A stretch of DNA of 64,000 nucleotides from Hyphomicrobiales bacterium (GCA_017305555.1 JAFKKM010000010.1:59656-123655), one strand, 5' to 3'. Counted from the stretch's first letter, positions 45,238 through 53,360 are shown. Numbers and translations: made by a program. Notes: a model not told the origin generated them from the sequence alone.

Positions 45238-45370
45238 CGTCGTCCCCGCGCAGGCGGGGACCCATACGCCGTGTCGCTCATGATGCACAGGGCGATAGTG
45301 ATTGTTGTCGGCTACTTACTCTCACCACGAACGCCAGGGGTTATGGGTCCCCGCCTGCGCGGGGACGACG
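45238..45370. repeat. Palindromic repeat family A, copy 8
   Basis: End hairpins CGTCCCCGCGCAGGCGGGGA and CCCCGCCTGCGCGGGG; the core starts CGCCGTGTCG and ends CCAGGGGTTATGGG. It lies between the convergent fliX and HxlR genes and is the only feature of the 255-bp gap. Confidence 0.9.
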
Positions 45371-45442
45371 ATTTTCGTGTTGCTAATCAGTCCGTAAAAC
45401 AGACATCCTGTCAGACACCGCGAAGGTCGTCGCCGGCTTACC

Positions 45443-45814
45443 TCACGCCGCATCCTTCTGGCTGCCGTCGTAGCGTCGCTGCGATGCCTGCACGTCCTTC
45501 AGGTGCGTTTCCGCCCAATGCCGCAGCGGATCGACGGCTTTCGCCAGCGTCATGCCGAGCGGCGTGATGGAATACTCCACCGTCACCGGCACGGTGGCGA
45601 TGGCGTGCCGCTTCACCAGCCCGTCACGCTCCAGGTTCTTCAACGTCTGCGACAGCATCTTCTGCGAAATTCCATCAATGTGACGACGTAACGCGTTGAA
45701 GCGCATCGGTTCCTTGCGCAGAAGGCCGAGCAGCAACACCGCCCATTTGTCGCCGACGCGATCGAGAATCAGGCGCGTCGGACATTGCGCGTTGTAGGGA
45801 TTTCCAGGCTTCAT
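45443..45814 (-). CDS. HxlR-family transcriptional regulator
   Basis: A 123-residue winged-helix protein. CPTRLILDRVGDKWAVLLLG is the typical HxlR opening with a single N-terminal cysteine (Cys11) that may sense redox or electrophiles. ISQKMLSQTLKNLERDGLV is the recognition helix region, and VEYSITPLGMTL forms the wing. It is divergent from the NAD(P)-binding protein gene, the usual arrangement in which HxlR proteins repress their neighbour. A GTAAC-N5-GTTAC palindrome lies between them. Confidence 0.92.
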   Translation of the reverse strand: MKPGNPYNAQCPTRLILDRVGDKWAVLLLGLLRKEPMRFNALRRHIDGISQKMLSQTLKNLERDGLVKRHAIATVPVTVEYSITPLGMTLAKAVDPLRHWAETHLKDVQASQRRYDGSQKDAA

Positions 45815-45914
45815 CGGCTTCGCTCCATCGTGTGCCTGTCGGGACCCGGTTTCGTCGGAGTGACCAAGTCATCTTAAAGTGCTCTCTTCACACCTGCAAT
45901 CTTTTCGATATCTA

Positions 45915-45929
45915 GTAACTTATTGTTAC
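45915..45929. promoter_or_regulatory. Candidate HxlR operator
   Basis: GTAAC-TTATT-GTTAC is a perfect 5-bp inverted repeat with a 5-bp centre. It lies in the A/T-rich divergent gap 47 bp before the NAD(P)-binding gene and 101 bp before the regulator gene. Its position suits autoregulation and repression of the neighbour. Confidence 0.55.
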
Positions 45930-45975
45930 CATATAGGTCCGAGCGTTGCCTGGACCGGATATCGGAGAGTTTTCC

Positions 45976-46587
45976 ATGAAGGTTGCAGTCATCGGTGGAA
46001 CCGGACGCGTCGGTTCACGGATCGTTGATGAACTGGCGCGCCGCGCACACGACGTCACCGTGATCGTGCGGCATCCGGAAAAGGTTGCGGCGCGCTCCGG
46101 CGTCACCGCGGTCCAAGCCGACGTGTTCGACATTGACGGACTGGCCAAGGCGGTGGCCGGACACGATGTCGCGGTCAGCGCCGTGCATTTCACCGCCAGC
46201 GATCCGGCGCGGCTGATCGCCGCCGTGAAGCAGGCGCGAATCGGGCGCTATGCCGTGGTTGGCGGCGCCGGCAGCCTGGAGGTTGCGCCCGGCGTGGCGC
46301 TGATGTCCACACCTGAATTCCCAGCGGCCTATAAGGCCGAAGCCGAAAAGGGTGGCGTTTTTCTCGATTTGTTGCGCCGCGAAACGGAACTCGACTGGAC
46401 ATTCCTGTCGCCGTCGGCGCTGTTCGTCGAGGGCGAGCGCACCGGCAAGTTCCGCCTCGATGGCGACCGATTGCTGACCGACGCCGCCGGCAAAAGCTGG
46501 ATTTCCTTCGAGGATTACGCAGTGGCGCTGGCGGATGAAATCGAGCGCCCAGCCCATTCGCGACAGCGGTTTACCGTCGGCTATTGA
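45976..46587 (+). CDS. NAD(P)-binding (atypical SDR) protein, YwnB-like
   Basis: A 203-residue Rossmann-fold protein with the nucleotide loop VIGGTGRVGSRIVDEL at residues 5-20. Later segments are VIVRHPEKVAARSG, VAVSAVHFTAS and LDWTFLSPSALFVEGERTGK, all usual in the NAD(P)H-binding SDR-a group. It lacks a recognisable catalytic YxxxK, so it may reduce or sense rather than act as a classical dehydrogenase. The ATG at 45976 follows GGAGAG by 7 nt. Control by the divergent HxlR protein is inferred. Confidence 0.86.
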   Translation: MKVAVIGGTGRVGSRIVDELARRAHDVTVIVRHPEKVAARSGVTAVQADVFDIDGLAKAVAGHDVAVSAVHFTASDPARLIAAVKQARIGRYAVVGGAGSLEVAPGVALMSTPEFPAAYKAEAEKGGVFLDLLRRETELDWTFLSPSALFVEGERTGKFRLDGDRLLTDAAGKSWISFEDYAVALADEIERPAHSRQRFTVGY

Positions 46588-46623
46588 AGGTCTGCGACAG
46601 GTTCCCTGGGAATCATGGGATGG

Positions 46624-46657
46624 CGTCCCGGGCTTCGTGGCAATGAGGCCCGGGACG
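46624..46657. terminator. GC-rich hairpin between the NAD(P)-binding gene and dksA
   Basis: CGTCCCGGGC, a 14-nt loop and GCCCGGGACG give a 10-bp perfect stem 37 bp after the upstream stop. No T-run follows, so it may be a dispersed palindrome rather than a true terminator. Confidence 0.5.
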
Positions 46658-46734
46658 ATATTGTCTGACACAAGGCGGCGCTATATAAGCGCGGCGCGGC
46701 GGACCCATTCCGGCGCCTCGCACAAAAAAATGGA

Positions 46735-47151
46735 TTGGCCTTGGAAAAGTTGAAGAATTATCGACCCTCCGAAAAAGAGCCTTTCATGAACGAGCGCCAG
46801 CGCGAATATTTTCGCAACAAGCTGCTGGCCTGGAAGGACGAGATTATCAAGGAGTCCAAGATCACGTTGCAGACGCTCCAGGAGGAGAACGTCAATCATC
46901 CGGATCTTGCCGACCGCGCTTCGTCGGAAACCGATCGCGCCATCGAGTTGCGCTCGCGCGACCGCCAGCGCAAGCTGATCTCCAAGATCGACGCGGCGTT
47001 GCAGCGGATCGAAGACAACACCTATGGCTATTGCGAGGAAACCGGTGAGCCGATCTCGCTGAAGCGCCTCGAGGCGCGGCCGATCGCGACGCTCTCGGTC
47101 GAGGCGCAGGAGCGCCACGAAAAGCGCGAGAAGGTCTATCGCGACGAATAG
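46735..47151 (+). CDS. dksA: RNA polymerase-binding protein DksA, degenerate zinc finger
   Basis: A protein of about 138 residues. The coiled-coil part is YFRNKLLAWKDEIIKESKIT and onward. The tip carries DLADRASSETDRAIELRSRD with the DxxDxA-type acidic motif. The C-terminal finger is YGYCEETGEPISLKRLEARP then IATLSVEAQERHE, so only one of four zinc cysteines is kept (C, T, S, A), as in many alphaproteobacteria. The conserved block YRPSEKEPFMNERQ precedes the first ATG (46786), so translation most likely starts at TTG 46735 or TTG 46741. DksA with ppGpp retunes transcription. A terminator follows 29 bp later. Confidence 0.92.
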   Translation: MALEKLKNYRPSEKEPFMNERQREYFRNKLLAWKDEIIKESKITLQTLQEENVNHPDLADRASSETDRAIELRSRDRQRKLISKIDAALQRIEDNTYGYCEETGEPISLKRLEARPIATLSVEAQERHEKREKVYRDE

Positions 47152-47180
47152 CGCGACGACGGAAGAACAGATTTATGACG

Positions 47181-47213
47181 ACGGCCGGACCTTGCGTCCG
47201 GCCGTTTGCGTTT
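47181..47213 (+). terminator. Rho-independent terminator of dksA
   Basis: ACGGCCGGAC-CTTGC-GTCCGGCCGT is a perfect 10-bp stem with a 5-nt loop, followed by TTGCGTTT. Confidence 0.9.
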
Positions 47214-47850
47214 CAGACGGTTGTTGACCGTTGCGGATATCGGCGAAGGGTGGGGCCGTCGCTACGCATACACAAAGTCGACGGCCCCGTGCCGCGCAAT
47301 TGAAATCGTGACCGGCCCTCTTGGAAGACATTCCGGCCAACTCTGCGCGACGCTGCGACGATAACCGGACGCCGCGCCGCGACAACTTAACTCGCATCTT
47401 AACCTAACTGTTAAAGGTTACCGCCGGGATCCGGAGTTCACTGGAGAGGCTGAGTTAATGCGCGAGGGAGGAAACCCATATCAATTTCCGCCATTGCTTT
47501 GTTGTTGGCGCACCATGACGGGAATTTGGATCACCATGCATTCAACCGTCATGCCCGGCTTTATGCCGGGCATCCACGTCTTAAAGGCGGTGTAAGTTCA
47601 AAGACGTGAATGGCCGGGACCATAGGCGAGCGAAGCGACGCCGTTCTTCGAACGGCTACGGGCGAGCGAAGCGACGCCGTTCTTCGAACGGCTACGGGCG
47701 AGCGAAGCGACGCCGTTCTTCGAACGGCTACGGGCGAGCGAAGCGACGCCGTTCTTCGAACGGCTAAGCCCGGCTATGACAGATATTTGGGTGCGTGCAG
47801 ATCTGAGGCTTCTGATGGGGATTCCAACGCACGACAGAGCGCCATCCGCG
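47214..47850. other. Gene-free region between dksA and the MOSC gene
   Basis: No convincing gene is present. TTAA sites cluster at 47387, 47399 and 47411 with 8-bp spacers, so they are not CtrA boxes by the usual rule. A short frame at 47458-47595 runs into repeat DNA. The right half holds a family C-like hairpin (from 47548, GTCATGCCCGGCTTTATGCC) and the 36-bp tandem array. Confidence 0.6.
47626..47769. repeat. Four tandem copies of a 36-bp palindrome-containing unit
   Basis: The unit begins GCGAGCGAAGCGACG, contains the palindrome CCGTTC-TTC-GAACGG and ends CTACGG. It occurs four times without a mismatch except at the last join. The array sits between the two arms of a family C-like element (GTCATGCCCGGC at 47548 and AAGCCCGGCTATGAC ending near 47780). 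Confidence 0.95.
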
Positions 47851-48549
47851 TCACGCGCCCGTCGAAGGCGTCTCGATGCGGCGGGACCAGTCCTCGGTTT
47901 TCCCTGACGCCAAACGTGCCTCGACCAGACGTAGCCAGCTTTCCGGCAATCCCGGAATGGTTGCGAGTTCGGTCAGCGCGGCGCGGTTCATGCGGTCGTG
48001 GTAGAGCAGGTGCGAGACGCGGGCGAGCGACCAGTCGGGGTTGGGCCGTGCGATCAGCGTACCGCGATCGCCCGCTGTGACGATGCCGGGCTCGATGACC
48101 CGGAAGTACCAGCCGGAGCGCCCGGTGTCCTGCACGCGGCGCGCCATATCGGGGACGTCGAAGCGCAGGTTCAGTTTCCAGCACGGCTGCCGGCCCTGAC
48201 TGACTTCAAGCAACGCGGTGCCGACGCGCCAGCGATCGCCGAGGCAAACGTCCGCTTCGGTCGCGCCGTCGAGCACCAGGTTCTCTCCGAATGCACCGCG
48301 CCGAAAGCGCGCGGCGCGCTCCGGCAGCTCTTGCGCCCACGCCGACATGTGCGAGATCGCATAGGCGTGGACCGCCTTGTGCGGCCCGCCGTGGTGTCTG
48401 GTGTCGGCCTGCTCGTCGCCATGGAGGCCGAGAGTATCGACAGTGAGCGAGCCCTCGACCGGCTGCTTGTCGATCGCGCTTCGCGCGCCCGCCGTGCCGA
48501 GCGCCCCAGCGCGGCCGACGCGGAGTTCGAGTATTTCAAATGCGGACAT
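47851..48549 (-). CDS. MOSC domain protein, YiiM-like
   Basis: A 232-residue protein with a MOSC domain. LHGDEQADTRHHGGPHKAVH holds the conserved histidines, FGENLVLDGATEADVCLGDR follows, and the catalytic-type cysteine is in QGRQPCWKLNLRF. The C-terminal helices SLARVSHLLYHDRMNRAALT are the 3-alpha extension of YiiM proteins. YiiM relatives use molybdenum cofactor to reduce N-hydroxylated bases or amidoximes. The ATG at 48549 is chosen; the frame to 48660 is open but has no similarity. Confidence 0.88.
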   Translation of the reverse strand: MSAFEILELRVGRAGALGTAGARSAIDKQPVEGSLTVDTLGLHGDEQADTRHHGGPHKAVHAYAISHMSAWAQELPERAARFRRGAFGENLVLDGATEADVCLGDRWRVGTALLEVSQGRQPCWKLNLRFDVPDMARRVQDTGRSGWYFRVIEPGIVTAGDRGTLIARPNPDWSLARVSHLLYHDRMNRAALTELATIPGLPESWLRLVEARLASGKTEDWSRRIETPSTGA

Positions 48550-48806
48550 GATTTGATGCCGTTGGAACCGCGACGACCATACGCATGTCGTGTCTGAAAC
48601 GAAAGGTCGAGCCGCGACAAGACCCGCGCTGGATGGTGGGCGACGAAACAGGACACGCACCGACCAGGATCATGAGTGGCGGAACTGCATTGCCGGTGAA
48701 AAAAATCGGAAAGTTCCGTGGGAACTCGCGGGATATCTGTTAAGACGGACCATTCTTCAATTTATTCAGTTATCGATATTCGTCCGATAATTTCTATGAG
48801 GTTCCC

Positions 48807-49490
48807 ATGCTTCGCAATAACGCGGCGCAAGCTCGAATTTCGACACGCGCGATCTTGATCGGCGCCATCATCTTCAACGTCATTGCGGTGGGCGCTTCGG
48901 AAGTACAGCGCCGCGGCCTGACGTATCGCATCGAAGAACTGATCCTCAAGCAGGACAAGGCGCGGAGCGACGAAACCATGCGTATCGAGAAGGGGATCGC
49001 CGATCAGGGGCGGCGTGTCGCAGACATGCAGTCTGCGATCGGAGCGTTGCGTGTTCTGATCAAGGATGGCCGGTTTGCCTCAACCTCGGATATCGAAACC
49101 GCTATCGCGCAACGTCTGACCGATGGCAGCAGCATCACCATCCGCTTCGATAACAGTGCTCTCGAAACTCGCGACGGGACCGGCGCTATTCTGTGCGGGC
49201 CGGAGGCGGCGAGCGGCTATTTGGGCGCTTTCGTTGCCGGCGAGGAATATACGATCAGCTACGATAAGTCCTCGCAACAGTGGACCGGGTCTGGGCCGGC
49301 CCAATCCATGGCCAGAGACAAGGCCACCGGCAAATGCACCAATCTCAAAAACGTCTACGGCCCGAAAGACCTCCACAAAACCGTCACACCGGCCGACGCG
49401 CTCATCCTCTGGGGAGCGGCGCTTAAGCTCAATGGTCTCGATATCTCGTTCGAAGACAAGAAAGTCGGTCGCGTGGTCTGGGTGAATTGA
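48807..49490 (+). CDS. Unknown membrane-anchored protein in the flagellar region
   Basis: A 227-residue protein. One membrane helix (about 13-32) is followed by a coiled-coil stretch (about 38-85). A C-terminal beta-rich domain carries two cysteines (AILCGPEAASGYLG and GKCTNLKNVYGPKD) that may pair outside the membrane. It is not recognised. The ATG at 48807 has GAGG 6 nt upstream. It is preceded by an A/T-rich stretch (48720-48800) unlike the neighbouring DNA. The gene lies alone between the MOSC gene and flgH, breaking the flagellar series, so recent acquisition is possible. No function is assigned. Confidence 0.78.
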   Translation: MLRNNAAQARISTRAILIGAIIFNVIAVGASEVQRRGLTYRIEELILKQDKARSDETMRIEKGIADQGRRVADMQSAIGALRVLIKDGRFASTSDIETAIAQRLTDGSSITIRFDNSALETRDGTGAILCGPEAASGYLGAFVAGEEYTISYDKSSQQWTGSGPAQSMARDKATGKCTNLKNVYGPKDLHKTVTPADALILWGAALKLNGLDISFEDKKVGRVVWVN

Positions 49491-49525
49491 CGGTTGCAGC
49501 GATCATTCGATGCCGCAAATGAGAA

Positions 49526-49589
49526 GCGGCCTTCGCAGGGGAGCTACGAAGGCCGCGTCGTACGCTACGTCGCGCCTAGGTTCGCGACG
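49526..49589. terminator. Two adjacent GC-rich hairpins between convergent genes
   Basis: GCGGCCTTCG pairs with CGAAGGCCGC (49526-49556, loop 11 nt), and ACGTCGCG with CGCGACGT (49566-49589, loop 8 nt). They lie between the unknown gene ending at 49490 and flgH ending at 49615. Neither has a T-run, but position suggests transcript ends. Confidence 0.6.
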
Positions 49590-49614
49590 TCGCGTGGGAG
49601 CTCAAGAGATCAGG

Positions 49615-50367
49615 TCAGAAGGGCAGCAGCACGTCGAGCACCTGTTGGCCGTAGCGCGGTTGCTGCACGTCGGTGATCTGGCCGCGGCCGCCGTAGGCGA
49701 TGCGGGCCTGCGCGATCTTGCTGGAGTCGATGGTGTTGTCGCTCTGGATATCTTCCGGACGGACGATGCCGGCCACCACCAGTTCGCGCACTTCGAAATT
49801 GACGCGGATTTCCTGCTTGCCTTCGACGACGAGATTGCCGTTGGGCAGCACTTGCGTCACCACGGCGGCGACGCTGGTTTGCAGGTTCTCCTGGCGCTGC
49901 ACCGAGCCCTTGCCGTCGCTGGACGCGGTGGAATCCGCAGTAATCACCTTGCCCGGCAAGACCTTCGCCGCGTTGCCTGACAACAGCTTGCTGCCGAGGA
50001 AATCCGTGACGCCGGAATCTTCCTTGTTGGTGCGGCTGCGCTGGGTTTCGTTGGCGATGTTGGCCTTGTCGGTGAAGTTCACGGTCACCGTGAGGATGTC
50101 GCCGACCTGATGCGCGCGCTGATCCTTGAAGAACGCGCGCGAGCCGTTGCGCCACAGCGAGTTGGCGGCGTAGGAGGCCGGCTCCGGCTTCGGCATCGGC
50201 ATCTGCACCGGCTTGTAGCCCGGCTGCGTCGTCGGATTTTCGATCGACGTCAGCGCCGGCTTCTCGCCGATCGCCGACAGGCGGTCGATCGAGGAGCATC
50301 CGCTGGCGAGGGTCGCGGTCGCCAGCAACGCGGCGGTGAGGATGGCACGGTTTTGAAACTTGAACAT
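49615..50367 (-). CDS. flgH: Flagellar L-ring lipoprotein FlgH
   Basis: A 250-residue outer-membrane lipoprotein. The lipobox LASGC places the modified cysteine at residue 24. Family segments are SLWRNGSRAFFKDQRAHQVG, then DILTVTVNFTDKANIANETQ and GSVQRQENLQTSVAAVVTQV. The C-terminus GRGQITDVQQPRYGQQVLDV is typical. It forms the L ring in the outer membrane. The ATG overlaps the flgA stop as TGATG. It is the last gene of the flgF-flgG-flgA-flgH unit. Confidence 0.95.
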   Translation of the reverse strand: MFKFQNRAILTAALLATATLASGCSSIDRLSAIGEKPALTSIENPTTQPGYKPVQMPMPKPEPASYAANSLWRNGSRAFFKDQRAHQVGDILTVTVNFTDKANIANETQRSRTNKEDSGVTDFLGSKLLSGNAAKVLPGKVITADSTASSDGKGSVQRQENLQTSVAAVVTQVLPNGNLVVEGKQEIRVNFEVRELVVAGIVRPEDIQSDNTIDSSKIAQARIAYGGRGQITDVQQPRYGQQVLDVLLPF

Positions 50368-51410
50368 CAACGTGACTCGGCTTTACGGGGATCGGACAGG
50401 GCCGTGTTGGCGGCGACCGCGACGGGCGCGGGCAGGCTTGCGGTGACGACAGGCTGCGGCGCGCTGACGAGGACCTGATTCCGGCCGGAGACAATGCCGG
50501 AGAAGGTGCGCTTGGATTGCAGATTCATGACATTGACGATGTCGCCTTCGGTGCCGTTCTCCAGCGCCTTGCCGCGAATGGTCAGCGTGATGCCGGCAGC
50601 ATGATAAACGATGGTGACAGCCTGATCGCGCTGCACGAGGTCGGGCTTGGCGAGATCCGATTGGCGCAGCGCCTGGCCGAGCCGCAACTGCCGCCGCGCC
50701 TGCATCCCGACCACCTGCGTGCCGATAGCCGCGTCGCGGCCGACTTCGGCGCGCGGGCGCCGTTCAACGGTGACATCCGACGCCTTGATGATCTCGTTGC
50801 GGTCGATGGCACGCATCAGCACCACCGCTTCGATGGTCTCGACAGCGGTACCCGTGAAGCGCAGCCGGGTCGGCGCTGAGCCCTTGGTGTTGGCGATCTC
50901 GAACGCCACGTCGAAATGGCCGCCGCGCGGATCGAAGTGAACCGAAACCGGGCGCAGCGCGCCGGCGTTGGCGGCGTCGAGCTGCAAGGTCTGCACGCCG
51001 CGATCGAAGGTCAGTTCGATGTCCTTGGCATCGCCGAGGCCGTTGCGATGCTCCAGCGCGGCGGCGATGCCCTGTTCGATCTCTTTCGCCTCGACGGTGC
51101 GCGCGAGCCGCGTCACCGAGACCTCGCGCAAATCCTTGGTATCGACGCCGATCACTTGATGCGCGCGCAGGGCGGCAAGCACCTGCGCGGTCGGCAGCGA
51201 TCCGGTGGTGCCGAGATCAGGTGCGCGATAGATCGCGATGGCGGCGGCGTCGCCGGCGTTGTCGATCATGTCGCCGATCCGCACCACGTCGGAGGTCACG
51301 GTCACATTGGCGTGCAGCACCGGAACGGTCGGCGCGATGCCGGCGGATTGCGCGAACGCCGCGAGCGGCGCGGCGGCGATCAGTGCGGCGGTCAGCAGGG
51401 AGCGGATCAT
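50367..51410 (-). CDS. flgA: P-ring assembly chaperone FlgA
   Basis: A 347-residue exported protein, signal peptide about 1-21 (PLAAFAQS). The C-terminal SAF domain holds VLMRAIDRNEIIKASDVTVE, QARRQLRLGQALRQSDLAKP and GDIVNVMNLQSKRTFSGIVS. FlgA helps FlgI polymerise in the periplasm. It is longer than enteric FlgA (about 220 residues), with an added N-terminal region usual in alphaproteobacteria. The start could also be GTG 51416, two codons earlier. It ends with a TGATG overlap into flgH. Confidence 0.92.
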   Translation of the reverse strand: MIRSLLTAALIAAAPLAAFAQSAGIAPTVPVLHANVTVTSDVVRIGDMIDNAGDAAAIAIYRAPDLGTTGSLPTAQVLAALRAHQVIGVDTKDLREVSVTRLARTVEAKEIEQGIAAALEHRNGLGDAKDIELTFDRGVQTLQLDAANAGALRPVSVHFDPRGGHFDVAFEIANTKGSAPTRLRFTGTAVETIEAVVLMRAIDRNEIIKASDVTVERRPRAEVGRDAAIGTQVVGMQARRQLRLGQALRQSDLAKPDLVQRDQAVTIVYHAAGITLTIRGKALENGTEGDIVNVMNLQSKRTFSGIVSGRNQVLVSAPQPVVTASLPAPVAVAANTALSDPRKAESR

Positions 51411-51424
51411 GATCACGGTTTCCC

Positions 51425-52213
51425 TTAGCGGAACATGTTCGAGGTCGATTGCAGCATCTGGTCGGCGGCGCTGATGACCTTGGCGTTCATTTCGTAGGCG
51501 CGCTGCGCGGCGATCAGGTCGGAGATTTCCGACACCACTTCGACATTGGCCTGTTCGAGGTTGCGCTGTTGCATGTCGCCGTAGCCGTCCAGCGTGGCGA
51601 TGCCATCCTGCGGCGGGCCGGAGGCTGGCGTCTCGGTGAACAGGTTGTCGCCGACAGGCTGCAAGCCGGCCTTGTTCATGAAGCGGGTGAGGCCGATCTG
51701 GCCGAGGATGGTCGGCGTGGTCGAGCCCGGCACCGTCACCGAGACTTGCCCCTGCGCATTGATGGTGATGCCGGAAGAGTTCTGCGGAATGGTGATGGTC
51801 GGTTGCAGCAGGTTGCCCTGCGCGTTGACGACGCGGCCCTGCTGGTCGGTGGTGAAGGAGCCGTCGCGCGTGTAGGCGAAGGTGCCGTCCGGCATTTGAA
51901 TCTTGAAGAAGCCTTCGCCGCGCACCGCGATATCGAGATCGTTGCCGGTGGGCGACAGCGTGCCCTGGCCCATCAGGCGCGGCGTGCCGACGGTTTTCAC
52001 ACCGCCGCCGATGTCGATGCCGACCGGCAGGATGGTGCCCTGATCGGAGGCCTGCGCGCCGATGCGGCGGACGTGGTCGTAGATCAAATCCTGAAACGCC
52101 GCGCGCTGCTTCTTGTAGCCGGTGGTGCGCATGTTGGCGATGTTGTTGGAGATCACCTGGACGTTGAGCTCCTGGGCGGCCATGCCGGTCGCTGCGGTAT
52201 AGAGAGCGCGCAT
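51425..52213 (-). CDS. flgG: Distal rod protein FlgG
   Basis: A 262-residue rod protein, the standard FlgG length. The N-terminus is MRALYTAATGMAAQELNVQV followed by ISNNIANMRTTGYKKQRAAF. The core carries GEGFFKIQMPDGTFAYTRDG and the C-terminus LEQANVEVVSEISDLIAAQR with AYEMNAKVISAADQML. It forms the distal rod that passes the P and L rings. It lies 19 bp after flgF and 14 bp before flgA in the same unit. Confidence 0.96.
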   Translation of the reverse strand: MRALYTAATGMAAQELNVQVISNNIANMRTTGYKKQRAAFQDLIYDHVRRIGAQASDQGTILPVGIDIGGGVKTVGTPRLMGQGTLSPTGNDLDIAVRGEGFFKIQMPDGTFAYTRDGSFTTDQQGRVVNAQGNLLQPTITIPQNSSGITINAQGQVSVTVPGSTTPTILGQIGLTRFMNKAGLQPVGDNLFTETPASGPPQDGIATLDGYGDMQQRNLEQANVEVVSEISDLIAAQRAYEMNAKVISAADQMLQSTSNMFR

Positions 52214-52232
52214 CGGTCAGTTTCCTTGTGCC

Positions 52233-52997
52233 TCAGGCCGGAACGTCGGCAAGTTTTTCGATAGCGGTGCGGCGCAGGTCGCTCTGCTGCTGCAACAGCG
52301 CGGAAATCTGCGTGTAGGCGCGGGTCACCGAGATCATGCGGCTCATCTCGACGACGGAGTTGACGTTGGACTTCTCGATGAAGCCCTGCTGCACCCGCGC
52401 GGCGGTGTCGACCTGCGGCGCCATGCCGTTGGCCGAATAGAGGTTGGCGCCTTCCTTCAGCAGCTTCTGCGGATCGGCGAACTTCACCAGCCGCAGCTTG
52501 CCGCGCACCGAGTCGATGCGGGTGTTGGCGCCTTCCAGCACGGTGATGGTGCCGTCGGCCGAAATGGTGATGTCGTGGTCGGTCTGCTGCATCTGGATCG
52601 GGCCGTTGGCGCCGATCACCGGAAAGCCGCCGGAGTTCACAAGCTGACCGGTGGAATTGACGCGCAGGCCGCCGTCGCGGGTGTAGCGCTCGCCGCCGGG
52701 GGTCTGCACCACGAGAAAGGCGCTGCCGTCGATGGCGACGTCGAGCGGATTCTTGGTTTCCTGGGTCGGCCCTTGCGCGAAGTCGTGAAAGGTCGCGCGG
52801 TCCTGCACATAGCTGAGACGGCGGTCGCGGCCAATGAAGTTGTCCTGATGCGCCACCGGCATCAGGTATTCCTCGAACAGCGACTGGTCCGACTTGAAGC
52901 CGTTGGTGTTGACGTTGGCCACGTTGTTGGCCACGACGTCGATCTGCCGCTCCAGCGCGACCTGCCGCGATAATCCGATGAGGAGGGTATTCTCCAT
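52233..52997 (-). CDS. flgF: Proximal rod protein FlgF
   Basis: A 254-residue rod protein. The N-terminus is MENTLLIGLSRQVALERQID followed by VVANNVANVNTNGFKSDQSL; the core has GSAFLVVQTPGGERYTRDGG and the C-terminus VNSVVEMSRMISVTRAYTQI. It is homologous to FlgG but adapted for the proximal rod. It is the first gene of the flgF-flgG-flgA-flgH unit and is preceded by a sigma-54 promoter about 105 bp upstream. It is divergent from fliL. Confidence 0.94.
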   Translation of the reverse strand: MENTLLIGLSRQVALERQIDVVANNVANVNTNGFKSDQSLFEEYLMPVAHQDNFIGRDRRLSYVQDRATFHDFAQGPTQETKNPLDVAIDGSAFLVVQTPGGERYTRDGGLRVNSTGQLVNSGGFPVIGANGPIQMQQTDHDITISADGTITVLEGANTRIDSVRGKLRLVKFADPQKLLKEGANLYSANGMAPQVDTAARVQQGFIEKSNVNSVVEMSRMISVTRAYTQISALLQQQSDLRRTAIEKLADVPA

Positions 52998-53100
52998 CGG
53001 CCTAATCTCCCCTGATGACGATCGGGGGTGGCCTCTCCCAAAGCTGGCCCCGATCCACGACCCGCAAGTTCTCCCAAACCGGCGGCTCGGGATCAGTTAA

Positions 53101-53116
53101 GCGAAAGCCGTGCCAG
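53101..53116 (-). promoter_or_regulatory. Sigma-54 (-24/-12) promoter of the flgF unit
   Basis: On the minus strand CTGGCACGGCTTTCGC has a perfect -24 block and TCGC at -12 with GG-N10-GC spacing, the same variant as at flgI. The predicted start is near 53089, about 90 nt before the flgF ATG. The 363-bp gap 52998-53360 also holds a TTAACCAT half-site (53245-53252) toward fliL and no gene. Confidence 0.8.
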
Positions 53117-53360
53117 TTTCCGAATTGCAGTTAATTCAATGGGTTGACGTTCTGGAGGGGAGCCGGCGAGGGCGGCAATAACCGCTTGTTGACCATATTG
53201 GCCCGGCAAAAATTTCCCAGTTGAGGGGCAAAAGAAAGATTCCGTTAACCATTGCGGCCCTAGCGTCCGAAATGAGGCAGGGCGCGTGTGCGCCGGGGGC
53301 ATTTGTATCGCGTAGTGGCTGCTCGGCAGCATCGGGCTCACCCCATTTGGCGGGCGAGCG

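Noticed and set aside
47387..47414. TTAA cluster downstream of dksA as CtrA boxes
   Set aside because: Spacers are 8 bp, not 7, and no gene follows on either strand.
47458..47595. 45-codon frame with GGAGAGG upstream
   Set aside because: It runs into a palindromic repeat and its residues look like repeat-derived sequence; too weak to call a gene.
47610..48080. Open frame encoding four 12-residue repeats (GERSDAVLRTAT)
   Set aside because: It is a by-product of the 36-bp tandem array (36 is divisible by 3) and continues antisense to the MOSC gene; it has no ribosome site or similarity.
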